64,000 nt of DNA from Hoplostethus atlanticus (taxonomy: Eukaryota > Chordata > Actinopteri > Trachichthyiformes > Trachichthyidae), in assembly GCA_034670405.1 (NCBI GenBank), contig JAXDDX010000186.1:496001-560000 (forward strand), in the 5' to 3' direction. Shown piece after piece: positions 1 through 9,373 of this stretch (position 1 is its first letter; each line of letters starts with the position of its first letter). Under the pieces are notes generated by a model, which did no database searches, had not been told where the DNA came from, and was given only the letters and a program-made list of their open reading frames with translations. The translations under genes were made by a program, and so were the position numbers.

Positions 1-1
1 T

Positions 2-163
2 AACTGCAAATCTCACAGTGTAGTGATTTCCGACCACTGCCCCCTTCAATTAGACATGTCATTTCCGAACAGCACTGCACCTCAGCGCTCTTGGCAACTT
101 GATCCACTTTTATTACCCCGCAATTCATTAAAAAAGTTCATCTCTCACCAAATCGACTTCTAG
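2..163 (+). pseudogene. L1/Tx1-type LINE ORF2 fragment (endonuclease C-terminal end)
   Basis: Reading from base 2 gives about 53 open codons ending at a TAG (161-163). The frame contains an SDHCPL motif, the SDH signature of apurinic-type LINE endonucleases, followed by a tryptophan/leucine-rich stretch (RSWQLDPLLL) typical of L1/Tx1 ORF2 just after the endonuclease. The fragment is cut by the window edge and ends where the Harbinger-like terminus begins at 173, so the Harbinger may have inserted into it. It is a relic with no expected function. The L1 affiliation is inferred from motif spacing only. Confidence 0.55.
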
Positions 164-172
164 AACACCCAT

Positions 173-1929
173 GGGCCAAATGTATAAACCATGCGTACGC
201 ACAAAAAGTGTACTTACGCCACTTTCCACGCAGGTTCCGAATGTATTAAAATCCACAGGCGGCGAGAATGTGCGTACTGGTACACATCTTTCTCACATGC
301 GAACCATACGCATTTTTTTGAATCAGATTAGTGTGATGTTGCGAGTTGGCAAAAAAGGATAATAAAAGTGTGAATTTGGGTGACATTTTATTTAGAGCTT
401 TTTTCTTTCACTACATTGTGTGGGTAATCTATAGTTTAAAAAAAACCATCACTATGATTACATAGTGATGCGTGAGTGGTTAACAACCTTTTTTGGACAA
501 GCCTTCATTTCGTTCTTTCTTGAGTAAATATGTTTGTCACTGCATTATAATAATGATCCTTATATAAATAAACAAATAAATACATGGCCTTTATATAAAT
601 AAAGATTATTATTCTGTATTTTTGGGGAGTAAGAATAACCTACACTATATAAAAGCTGTAGCCATGCGTAATGATACAATGGCTGCTTTGGCGTTGCTGG
701 AAGATATTGCTATTGCGCAATTTAGGCGAGAACGAGTCTTCAGAGACTACTGATTTTCTGGCCCATGATGATGACTGGCTAATGCACCACTTTTGATTTC
801 CAAGAGCTGTTCTCTTGGAATTGTGTGCTGAACTGGGCCCTGTGTTGGAACGGCACTCTCGGAGAAACCCTGCCATCCCCGTCCATCTACAGGTATTGAC
901 AACAATCAGGTTTTTAGCCACGGGGACATTTCAGCGGGAGCTTGCAAACAGATCAGGGATATCCCAGTCTGCCCTGAGCCGGGTCATGCCCATGGTGTGG
1001 GCATAATTTCTTTGAGTAATAGATACATTAGGTTCCCACACAGCAGCTGAACAGGCCAACATCAAAATGCAACTTGCAGCGATGTCCGGTTTCCCAAATG
1101 TAATCGGAGCTATCAACGGCACACGCGTTGCAATAAGGGCACCTTGGGAGGATGAATTTGTTTACGTTAATTGGAAACATTTTCACTCCATCAATGTACA
1201 GATCATTTGTGATGCGGAAATGATGCTAACAAATGTGGTTGCCAAATGGCCTGGGTCAAGCCACGATTCATTTATACTGTCTCAAAGCTGTGTGGGGAGG
1301 AGACTTCAAGCTGGAGCAGAGCCAGATGGATGGCTTCTTGGTAAGATGTGATTAATTACTGACCTTTGATAATCATGCTGTTTCCGTTTCATGCAATTTA
1401 AATCATTAAATGCACATTTTATACCCTCAGGTGACAATGGGTATGCACTGAAGCACAAACCCCCAGAGCACACAACAGACGCACTATAATGTGGTGCACA
1501 GCTGTGCACGCTCTGTGGTAGATCGTTGCATTGGCCTTTTAAAAGGGAGATGGTTGTGCTTGGATTCCACAGGTGGTAGACTACTCTACCAGCCACAAAA
1601 CGTTTGCAAGATTATATGGGCGTGTGCTGTGTTGCACAATCTGGCGGTGAGGAATGCAATGCCCCCCCCAGTTGAACCCAATGCTGAACACCCACCAGCT
1701 GCAGCAGCAGTCCAATTGCGTCTTGATGTGATGCAGCGACTCTAAGCATGTTAAGCAAAGTGAACATTGTGTGTGTTTTATGAACCAAACAGAGGATTTT
1801 TTTTTTTTTATTATTCATTTTTTAATTTAATTTTGTTTAGTCTACAGTTTATTTCACTTAACGATTCCCTGAGTGTCACTTGCAATTCCCTCAGTTCTAT
1901 GGCAACATTATCAAGAGAATTTATAATTA
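173..1929 (+). mobile_element. PIF/Harbinger transposon, 3' truncated
   Basis: The left end GGGCCAAATGTATAAA (from 173) closely resembles the GGGCCTCATTTATAAA termini of the Harbinger copies elsewhere in this window and is followed by the same GCGTACGCAC subterminal motif. The interior encodes a HARBI1-like transposase (664-1745). No matching right terminus is seen; the sequence runs straight into the Helentron-like element at 1930, so the 3' end was probably lost or replaced. Bases 2-163 flank it with LINE sequence. About 300 bases (363-663) before the transposase are AT-rich and hold no recognisable gene. Confidence 0.6.
664..1745 (+). pseudogene. HARBI1-like Harbinger transposase, degenerate
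   Basis: The product would be a DDE nuclease that cuts and joins Harbinger ends. The N-terminal part (664-1005) reads FRRERVFRD, then shifts frame near 750 and has an in-frame TGA near 802 before ELCAELGP and GTFQRELANRSGISQ. A second block (1067-1330) contains GAINGTRVAIRAP, VNVQII-like and WPGSSHDSFI motifs and ends at a plausible donor (GTAAGA at 1341). The intron would end in CAG near 1431, and DNGYALKH continues. Another frameshift near 1485 precedes SVVDRCIGLLKGRW and VLHNLA. The usual catalytic residues appear altered: the first Asp of GAIDGT is Asn here, and the Glu of VVER is Asp. The gene is inactive. Confidence 0.8.
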
Positions 1930-2321
1930 GTGGGATTGCTGTGTAAACAGCAAACCCACTATTGTAATCCGACTTTTTTCTTCTGTGCGCTTTTTTTGCT
2001 CACCTGTAGCCAGAAAACCGCTTGTGCCACATATGTGGTTCAGGTATCGAAACGTGCGTAATTTTGTGGAGCATTATGGAAATTCTTAACATTTACAGAA
2101 ATTCTCAAGATTCGAAGAGTTATCGCAGATAAACAAGATTTTTTTTTAAATGCGGTTGAAGTGTATCTCCTCCCGCAGTTTTCGAGTGACATGCACGTGT
2201 CATATGTCAAACTGTCCAGAATTATGTGTAGATTTATGTTATGTCTTTTCTAAGAGATACTAGTAGTACTTTAGGAATTATGAAGTACTTTGTACCGCTG
2301 CTGAGTCAGCAAAAAACGCCC

Positions 2322-2640
2322 ATAGACTTCAATGTATTTTGAACTCTCCATAGACTTCAATGTATTTTGTACTCTCATAGACTTCAATGTATTTGCAATG
2401 CAACTGCATTCAACTTCATTCAACTTTCTACTACTACTACTACTAGTACTACTACAATGCCGCCATTTTGGATCTTGGTGGCCATTTTGGATCCAGACCA
2501 CCATTTTAGATCCAGAGAGTACACCTTAGCAATCACATAGACATCAATGTATTTGTAATGCAACTGCATTCAACTTCATACAACTTTCAAGTACTACTAC
2601 TAGTACTACTACAAATGCTGCCATTTTGGATCCAGGCGGA
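2322..2640 (+). repeat. Short internal direct repeats in the Helentron-like element
   Basis: The motif ATAGACTTCAATGTATTT occurs three times between 2322 and 2395, with a variant (ATAGACATCAATGTATTT) near 2539. The motif GCCATTTTGGATC recurs near 2462, 2481, 2501 and 2620, and TACTACTAGTACTACTAC runs link them. An inverted, diverged copy of this block lies at 7487-7815, outside any complete element. Confidence 0.75.
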
Positions 2641-2689
2641 CATTTTTGATCCAGCCACTAAACGTTAGCAATGACATATTAGACCCTAG

Positions 2690-3545
2690 CAACGACTTAT
2701 AAACAATGTAGGAACCAACTATGACACCTTAGCAACCAACTATGACACCCTAACAACCAACTATGACACCCTAGCAACCGCCTAGGACACCCTAGCAATG
2801 GCCCAGGACACCCTAGCAACACCCTAGCAATGGCCCAAGACACCCTAGCAACACCCTAGCAATGGCCTAGGACACCCTAGCAACGGCCCAGGACACCCTA
2901 GCAGCACCCTAGCAACGGCCCAGGACACCCTAGCAATGGCCTAGGATACCCTAGCAATGGCCCAGGACACCCTAGCAACGGCCTAGGACATCCTAGCAAC
3001 ACCCTAGCAATGGAATAGGACACCCTAGCAATGGCCTAGGACACCCTAGCAACACCCTAGCAATGGCCCAGAACAACCTAGCAACACTCTAGCAACGGCC
3101 CAGGACACCCTAGCAACACCCTAGCAATGGCCTAGGACACCCTAGCAATGGCCCAGGACACCCTAGCAACACCCTAGCAACGGCCCAGAACAACCTAGCA
3201 ACACCCTAGCAACAGCCTAGGACACCCTAGCAACGGCCCAGGAAACCCTAGCAACACCCTAGCAACGGCCCAGGACACCCTAGCAACAGCCTAGGACACC
3301 CTAGCAATGGCCCAGGACACCCTAGCAATGGCCCAGAACAACCTAGCAACACCCTAGCAACAGCCTAGGACACCCTAGCAACGGCCCAGGAAACCCTAGC
3401 AACACCCTAGCAACGGCCCAGGACATCCTAGCAATGGCCTAGGATACCCTAGCAATGGCCCAGGACACCCTGGCAACAGCCCAGGACACCCTAGCAACCA
3501 GCTAGAAACACCCTAGCAACCACCTAGGACACCCTAGCAACCACC
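2690..3545 (+). repeat. Minisatellite, CCTAGCAAC-based
   Basis: About 850 bases are built from higher-order combinations of CCTAGCAA(C/T), followed by variable linkers such as ACACC, GGCCCAGGACAC or GGCCTAGGACAC. Spacing between cores alternates between about 10 and 20 bases. The array sits inside the Helentron-like element, bounded by its unique arms. Array length is likely polymorphic. Confidence 0.95.
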
Positions 3546-4219
3546 TTTATATCCCTTTAAGCTTAGCACATGTACATACTTTGCGGTTTGCCCGTACAGC
3601 AATCCCACGCATTTTCCGCGGGAAATGCATTTCTAGTTAAAATTATGTAATCCTTTTGTTATGGGATTTCCATGCCCCTGTTATGTGAATTCTATGACAA
3701 CTTGTGTTTATGAAAAAGCCAGGTGACATTTAAATTTCAGTCTTTATGGTTAACAATATTCATACTTTACTGCTCGTACACAGGGCATAGATGTAGATGG
3801 AAAGACATCCCAGATGCTGTAAATGGTAAATGTTGGACCACAAGGATCCATTTAAGGTCCCACATTATTTACTCTGTATATAAATCTGTGCCTCCATAAA
3901 TTACTGCAAAGTACATTTCTACGTGGACGATACCATACTCTATGCCTCTGTACCATCTGTTGAGGAAGAAAGGATCTGAGAAAGGATCTCAGATTAATGC
4001 TAAATGTGAACCATAACTCAATAAACATTTAATCTCTAAGTGGCGTGCAAATTGAGCAAGTTAAAGCATACAAATACTTATCTGGTATCTGGTTAGATGA
4101 AAAATTGATTGATTTATTCCTGGAGATAAATTCAAGACTCATCACTGTACGAGAAATTGGGCTGGTTTTCACTTTAAGATAGAAGGGAAAGACATTGTCT
4201 CATTTTTGTTTACAAAGCA

Positions 4220-4420
4220 TTGCAAGACAAATTGCCTTTTTATCTTACATCTCTTAAAGCACAAATCTATTTGTCATGGGACATGCTCTCAGGCCTATAT
4301 CATTCTCAAATTCCTCATGCTAACACTGAAATCAGGAAATTAGCTCTTAGTTTTTATGCTCCACATAAATGGAACAATCTGCAGGAATTGGAGTTTAGAG
4401 TTTGTTGCACTAAATCACTT
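4220..4420 (+). pseudogene. LINE reverse transcriptase C-terminal fragment
   Basis: This 67-codon open stretch is the C-terminal connection region of a LINE ORF2, with LPFYLTSLKAQ and LALSFYAPHKWNNLQ patterns seen in fish L2/CR1/Rex-type elements. It ends because of the TTAA-site insertion at 4420, and its true continuation lies at 6382-6424. Confidence 0.6.
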
Positions 4421-4639
4421 TAAAGGGGACATATTATGGAAAACGGCTTATTCCTGGCCCTTATACATGTTCCATGTGTTACAATTGACCTAAGTAGCCG
4501 AGAAAAAGTGAAATCTGGAAGTCCCCCCCTTTTTCTGTAGTTTCCTTTTTCAAAAAACAGGCCGTTTTCAAAAGTCTCCCGTTTAGACGTTATGACGTCA
4601 TATGTTGACGTCATATGACGTCATATGTCATATAACATA

Positions 4640-5345
4640 TATTACTTTTAGCAGTAACGAAGTAATATAAAGCGTTACTATTAGGATTTCAGGTAATATT
4701 ATTACAGTTACTATGTCAAGTAAGGCGTTACAAATCAAAACACACCGCGCGCCGGACCGCCACCAGAAAAAAATATAATATCCCCGAAGAAGACTTGCCG
4801 AAATCCGATGGCTGCAGACTCTACATTTTCAAAATGGGTATACTCCCATTACTTTGAGTTTATGAAAGAAAAGGGCAACAACATAATAGTCAAGTGCAAT
4901 CTATGTGGGAAGCCGAGGGCGAGGGAACTGTCTACAGTTATTATTACAAACCGTAGCCTCAACAGCATATAGCATATATCTGTGTGGTTGTTACAGATAC
5001 TAGTGCAGTGCCCGTTCAAAACATGCCTGTTCGGAACATGCAGACATACAGAGAGTCCTTCCTTTATAGTTAGATTATAGTTAGATAGTTAGATAAACCC
5101 GACATAGCGGGGCAATTAAAGTAGCGGCTTTTAATGCAAAACAAATCGCCAATTGCCCATTTAAACCATAGCATGAGTTTAATACCTAGCTATCGTTTAT
5201 AATGTCTAGTCGTACTTCTGCGGTTATTTTGGTGAAAGTAACGCAAAAGTAACGAGTTACTCTACACAGACAGTAATATTGTAAAGTAACTTATTACTTT
5301 CAAATGAAAGTAACTAGTAATCCTAATATATTACATTTTGAAAGC
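4640..5345 (+). mobile_element. hAT-like insertion with BED zinc-finger remnant
   Basis: Both ends are rich in GTAACGAGTTACT/AGTAATAT-type motifs in inverted arrangement (about 4650-4735 and 5240-5340), a pattern seen in hAT elements. Between them lies a BED-finger exon. I could not define exact ends or an 8-bp duplication, so the boundaries are approximate. Confidence 0.4.
4808..4993 (+). pseudogene. BED-type zinc-finger exon of a hAT transposase (remnant)
   Basis: From the ATG at 4808 the frame reads about 55 codons with the BED arrangement: aromatic residues (SKWVYSHYFEF), then VKCNLCGK with a C-x2-C pair. The histidine half is poorly preserved and the frame ends shortly afterwards. BED fingers bind the transposon ends in ZBED/hAT transposases. 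Only the N-terminal module remains, with no catalytic or dimerisation region nearby. Confidence 0.55.
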
Positions 5346-5348
5346 CCA

Positions 5349-5482
5349 ACAGTGGTGATAATCACTTCACGTCGGACTGCTTGAGCAACGAGGGCCAGTT
5401 CACAGCAGGATTAGCATCTAAATTGAAGCTTAAAGATGGAGCAATTCATACTGTACGTGACCCATCTGCAAACTTGGAATCT
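5349..5482 (+). pseudogene. THAP zinc-finger C-terminal exon (remnant)
   Basis: The frame reads HFTSDC, then GLASKLKLKDGAIHTVRDP and ends at a good splice donor (TCT|GTAAGT, 5481-5487). An HF...C motif followed by leucine/lysine-rich residues and a conserved proline is the second half of a THAP DNA-binding domain, as found in P-element-like transposases and host THAP genes. The N-terminal CxxC half is not seen because the hAT-like insertion lies immediately upstream. The last part of this exon plus the downstream intron is duplicated at 7817-8155. Confidence 0.5.
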
Positions 5483-5800
5483 GTAAGTGTCACCATGTTT
5501 TGATTTTATTTGCAAGTTCGTCTAGTTAGTATATTCAACTACTTGTTAGCTAACGAGCTAGCGGGGCTAGCTACGGGCTTGTTGGGTGTGGAAGAAGTAA
5601 GAAAACTAAAGCTGGAGACAGGACACATCTTTTAAAGTTATTGGTTAGAGGCAGGACTCATCTTGAAGTTATTTGTTGGGACCAGTGTTTGTTTTATAAG
5701 TCTGTCAAACGTGTCCGGCTCGGTAAACTTTAGCCACCATTAGTACAATCGCGTTTGGTTGTTTGCGCTGCGCTGTTTGGATGCAAATAGGTTGCATCCA
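5463..5800 (+). repeat. 338-bp direct repeat, copy 1
   Basis: This begins with CATCTGCAAACTTGGAATCT and ends with a 10-bp hairpin around GATGCAAATAGGTTGCATC (5779-5800). It is about 90% identical to 7817-8155 in the same orientation. It covers the 3' edge of the THAP exon and the following intron-like sequence. Confidence 0.9.
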
Positions 5801-6619
5801 ATAATATATTGGCTAACTAGCTCAACAAAATTGTCAATCCTAGCTTGTTTGCAAGTTGTATTCAATAAGCTTATAGACATGAGCCATAAACAGACCGGCT
5901 ACAGCAGCTCACACACCCACATACACACAAACACAATGCACGAAAGTACAATATTACACGGAATTGTTATCATTGAGAAACTAAGTGGAACTGCCTCAGC
6001 TGCCTCTTCCCATTCTGGGTCAGACTCCGGCTCAAACATGTATGGTCTCAGTGGTGGTTCTGGAGCGGCCGCCATGGTTATGGTAAATTACTGCGTCAAG
6101 CTTAATTGTTTACCTTGAGCAGCTCTCCGCCTCCGCCAGGCGATTGGCCGCCTCACGCCGTGAGTGAGGCGTGAAGCGGCCAATCAGAGCAGTGCTCATT
6201 ATGTACAACCTCCACGCCCTCAAAACAGCCTGTTCTTTACAATGGAGAAAATGAGAGACTGAAATACACACTACAGAAGCTGGTTTTAGGATTTATTTTA
6301 TATAGACTTCACAAACGTCTTGTAAAGATCCCCAGCAACAGTTTTAAATAGCCCAAAATGAGTAAAATACCCCCCCTTTAAGCTTTTACTGAACGATATG
6401 GAGAGTGGAATATTTCTGTTTTAAATAGATTTTTAGTCTTATATTTTCTATATGTGTTTTATTTTATTTATTTTACTCTTCCTTCTGTTGTTTTTTGTTC
6501 TCTTTTTGTCTGTTTTTACTACTTTAGTTCTGTATATGCATAGTTTTTATTTTCTTTGTCTCAAGGCATCATTGTAATTGTCATTGCTCTCAACTGACCT
6601 CCCTGTTTAAATAAAGGTT

Positions 6620-6661
<42 letters not shown>
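6620..6661 (+). repeat. (TAA)n microsatellite
   Basis: About 13 uninterrupted TAA units form the 3' tail of the LINE at 3780-6620. They are followed directly by a 38-bp hairpin matching the 5' terminus of the Helentron-like element, in inverted orientation. Confidence 0.95.
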
Positions 6662-6663
6662 TA

Positions 6664-6698
6664 CAATAGTGGGTTTGCTGTTTCACAGCAATCCCACT
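6664..6698 (-). mobile_element. Terminal hairpin fragment of a Helentron-like element
   Basis: TAGTGGGTTTGCTGT (6668-6682) pairs with ACAGCAATCCCACTA (6686-6700). It is the reverse complement of 1929-1965. Only this terminal hairpin is present, with no element body attached. Confidence 0.6.
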
Positions 6699-7184
6699 AA
6701 TAATAATAAATATAGCAGCAAGCGGGGATTTGCGGGTTCAAACCATTTTGTTACTGCAAACTGCATGCAGAGTGACAGAAGAAGATAAATTCCACAAAAC
6801 AATATATGCAGTTAACTGTATGTTTAAGTAAGCAAGGCCACTAAGACAGAGGCTTCCATTCTCAAACAACAAAGCCCAGTTTAAACATAAAAGCCCCAGA
6901 AAAATACTATACTGTAAGCCCATGTAGCACTTGTGTCACTGTATCCACAGCGTAAGTATGCGACTGGACTAGTTCTAGGTTCGTGGGAGTGGTGATGATA
7001 ATATAATAAATCAGACCAGAGACACAGAGCTTTAAATGTAACAGCCGGCAATTTAATGATTGGAAAGGTAACAAACAAACAAAAATAACAGTTATCATAA
7101 AATAAGTCAATCTTCTTATAGACCTAAATCACAGGTAAGTATAACCAAACCTTTTTTGTTTCTCCTTTAAATTTCCTATAGATT

Positions 7185-7262
7185 AGTTAGTCTAGTCAGT
7201 TTAAGTCAGTTTAGTTAGATTAGTCAGCTTAGTCAGGTTTCTAACATAACTTATTTTAGGTT
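7185..7262 (+). repeat. TTAGTCAG-type short tandem repeats
   Basis: Imperfect units of TTAGT(C/T)AG and AGTCAGTTTA recur over about 75 bases. Nothing coding is seen in the surrounding 6840-7486. Confidence 0.6.
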
Positions 7263-7486
7263 AGTAGGTTATGTCTTATTTTATTCCCGGAGTTAAGTCT
7301 TATTATTTTTCCTTCACAGGTAAACAGGTAAAATCAATGACAGGTAAATCACAGATATAACCTTTTGGGTTTAACGCTTTTCCTTTCTTCCCCAACAGGT
7401 AAGATACAATAAAATTCACCTTTCTTCAATCTAAACATCAGATGAACATTACATCATCACAACAACATAACATTGGAAATTCTTAT

Positions 7487-7815
7487 ACATTGATGTCTAT
7501 GTGATTGCTAAGGTGTTCTAGCTGGATCCAAAATGGCCGCCTCGATCCAAAATGGCGGCATATGTAGTAGTACTATTAGTAGTACTTGAAAGTTGAATGA
7601 AGTTGAATGCAGTTGCATTGCAAATACATTGAAGTCTATGAGAGTACAAAATACATTGAAGTCTATGGAGAGTTCAAAATACATTGAAGTCTATGGGCGT
7701 TTTTTGCTGACTCAGCAGCGGTACAAAGTACTTCATAATTCCTAAAGTACTACTAGTATCTCTTAGAAAAGACATAGCATAAATCTACACATAATTCCAG
7801 ACAGTTTGACATATG
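7487..7815 (-). mobile_element. Inverted internal fragment of the Helentron-like element
   Basis: This is the reverse complement of about 2195-2550, including the ATAGACTTCAATGTATTTT repeats and the GCCATTTTGGATC motifs. Neither terminus of the element is present. It ends abruptly at the start of the 339-bp direct repeat. Confidence 0.8.
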
Positions 7816-7816
7816 A

Positions 7817-8155
7817 CATCTGCAAACTTGGAATCTGTAAGTGTCACCATGTTTTGATATTATTTGAGTTAGTCTGGTTAGTATATTCGACTGCTGGTTA
7901 GCTAACAAGCTAGCCGGGCTAGCTACGGCCTTGTTGGGTGTGGAAGAAGTAAGAAAACCAAAGCTGGAGTCAGGACACATCTTTTAAAGTTATTGGTTGG
8001 AGTCAGGACTCATCTTAAAGTTATTTGTTGGGACCAGTGTCTGTTTTATAAGTCTGTCAAATGTGTCCGGCTGGGTAAACTTTAGCCACCATTAGTACAA
8101 TCGCCTCTTACGATTATTTGCGCTGCGCTGTTTGGATGCAAATAGGTTGCATCCA
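7817..8155 (+). repeat. 339-bp direct repeat, copy 2
   Basis: This is the second copy of 5463-5800. It starts inside the former THAP exon (CATCTGCAAACTTGGAATCT|GTAAGT), so the exon edge and donor are copied without the rest of the exon. Confidence 0.9.
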
Positions 8156-8699
8156 GGGGTTAAAGTGGGCCGGAACGATCTGGAACGGCATTCCGGCACC
8201 TTCATTAATAAATAAATAAATCTGATTGGCAGTTTCATACATAATAATGTCAAGCGAGTTAATTTTCGTGTGCTGCATACTGATGTTTCTTCCAGCTGAT
8301 ACCATCAAGATACTCACTCAACAAATCAGAAAGTGTAGCCTCCGTGTAGCCTCCTCTCTGAGGCTACATCCACACTAATACGTTTTCGTTTTAAAACAGA
8401 GTTTTTAAACTAAAACGATCTCGGTCCACACAAGCGTTATAGCACCGTTTCAGAAATGATCTCCGTCCAAAAGAAGCATATCACATTAGCGTTCACCTAC
8501 ACTGGGCATGCGCATGCCGGGTAGCGCTGTAATTAAGGGCCAAAACATGATTTTGCTTACTTAAACATCAAGTTAAGTGCATATATTTGTTTGTGGAATT
8601 TATCTTCTTCTGTCACTCTGCATGCAGTTTGCAGTAACAAAACGGTTTGAACCCGCGAATCGCCGCTTTTGGCTATATTAATAATAATAATAATTCATT

Positions 8700-8875
8700 T
8701 TGTTTACTTGCTTATTCCTATTGGGGGTCCTGGGGGTATGGAATCTACCCCAGCATGCACTAGGGTGGAAGGCAGGGATAGGTTGACAGTCCATCACAGG
8801 GCTAATACAGATAGATACTCCTATTCATACCTGTGGGCAATTTACAGAATCCAATCCACCTGACTGTGGGAGGAA
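8700..8875 (+). repeat. Dispersed fish repeat (CCAGTCCATCACAGGG family), copy 1
   Basis: This contains CAGCATGCACTAGGGTGGAAGG, CAGTCCATCACAGGGCTAA and GGGCAATTTACAG, hallmarks of a very common fish interspersed repeat. A second copy lies at 46625-46808, and both are followed by the same SPINK 3'-flanking sequence, so the insertion predates the gene duplication. Confidence 0.75.
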
Positions 8876-9330
8876 ACACATTTTCTCAATCCGTCATTCA
8901 GCAGTGGTCAGCTACTAAATCAAAAGGTTAGTTAACAGAAGGTAATTATAATTTTGTCCTTTTTGTTACTTAAAATAACAAGCCACTAATGTTTAGAATG
9001 TATACTGTTTTCATAAGAGTATCCCAGTAAAAAGCTTTTAATGCTACAACCTGCACTATATCCACAACTGGAGCCAAAACGACAATCGCCTTGAATCCAC
9101 CACTGGTATAAAACATTGACGTTGTTACAGGATGGAGTCACACAGCAGTAAAGTTGCAGTTTTTAGCTTTAATGATAGAGTGAATACAGCAAGTGGGTAT
9201 GCTCTGCTTCACCACGTATGATTCAAAGATTAAGGATTACCACATGCTCCTCCCTCTGCCACTGCGACATGCTTTCCCAATAACCTGTGGGAGAAAATGG
9301 TACATAACCTTACATGTACATAACTTGGTG

Positions 9331-9373
9331 TGTGTGTGAGAGAGAGAGAGTGAGAGACAGAGAGAGAGAGACG
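9331..9373 (+). repeat. GT/GA microsatellite in copy A intron 3
   Basis: Alternating GTGTGTGTGAGAGAGAG and GAGAGACAGAGAGAGAG runs sit immediately beside the exon 3 donor, where the intact paralogue has a GTGA array (47257-47284). Confidence 0.9.

Larger units (their letters stand above)
1930..3636 (+). mobile_element. Helentron-like (HINE) non-autonomous rolling-circle element with minisatellite core
   Basis: The 5' end carries GTGGGATTGCTGT (1930-1942), itself the left arm of a hairpin with 1947-1960. The exact reverse complement ACAGCAATCCCAC lies at 3596-3608 near the 3' end. It is followed by a 20-nt near-perfect hairpin (3609-3628, GCATTTTCCGCG and its partner) and then CTAG (3633-3636) before a T. 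Subterminal inverted repeats, a 3' hairpin about ten bases before a CTAG end and a tandem-repeat core match the known plan of Helentron-associated elements. No Rep/helicase ORF is present. Family assignment is inferred from structure. Confidence 0.6.
4424..6377 (+). mobile_element. TTAA-flanked DNA transposon inserted in a LINE
   Basis: The element starts AGGGGACATATTATGG and ends TACCCCCCCT. It is flanked on both sides by TTAA (4420-4423 and 6378-6381), and the LINE reading frame can be joined across it. A TTAA duplication is typical of piggyBac-type elements. No piggyBac transposase is recognisable; the interior instead holds BED and THAP zinc-finger relics and about 580 bases (5801-6377) with only a GC-rich inverted stretch near 6120-6190. 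It is non-autonomous and nested with other elements. Confidence 0.55.
3780..6620 (+). mobile_element. L2/CR1-like LINE, 5' truncated and interrupted
   Basis: Fragments of a reverse-transcriptase ORF are readable: a YVDDTILYA box (about 3920-3946, the catalytic aspartate motif), a VKAYKYL motif (about 4064-4084), and a C-terminal region 4220-4420 ending in FYAPHKWNNLQ. The ORF stops being homologous exactly at the TTAA at 4420-4423, where a DNA element is inserted. It resumes at 6382 with KLLLNDMESG and a stop. A 3' UTR with an AATAAA-like signal (near 6610) and a TAA-repeat tail (6620-6661) follows. Frameshifts make it inactive. Confidence 0.65.
6711..8677. mobile_element. Composite element with ~125-bp terminal inverted repeats
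   Basis: The left arm 6711-6834 (TATAGCAGCAAGCGGGG...) is the inverted match of 8552-8677 (...GCCGCTTTTGGCTATA), sharing the block TTTATCTTCTTCTGTCACTCTG and GGTTTGAACCCGC. Both ends abut TAA/ATA microsatellite sequence, suggesting preference for such targets. The inside holds unassigned sequence (6840-7486), an inverted piece of the Helentron-like element (7487-7815), a copy of the THAP-associated repeat (7817-8155), and the left end of a TIR element (from 8350). No transposase is recognised. Confidence 0.5.

Noticed and set aside
5759..6118. 119-codon open frame
   Set aside because: It starts in the 338-bp repeat and runs through non-coding transposon sequence; composition is Ser/His/Gly-rich and no domain or splice context supports it.
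6120..6190. CpG-rich promoter
   Set aside because: A short GC-rich inverted repeat (GGCCGCCTCACGCC / GGCGTGAAGCGGCC) inside a transposon, better explained as transposon structure.
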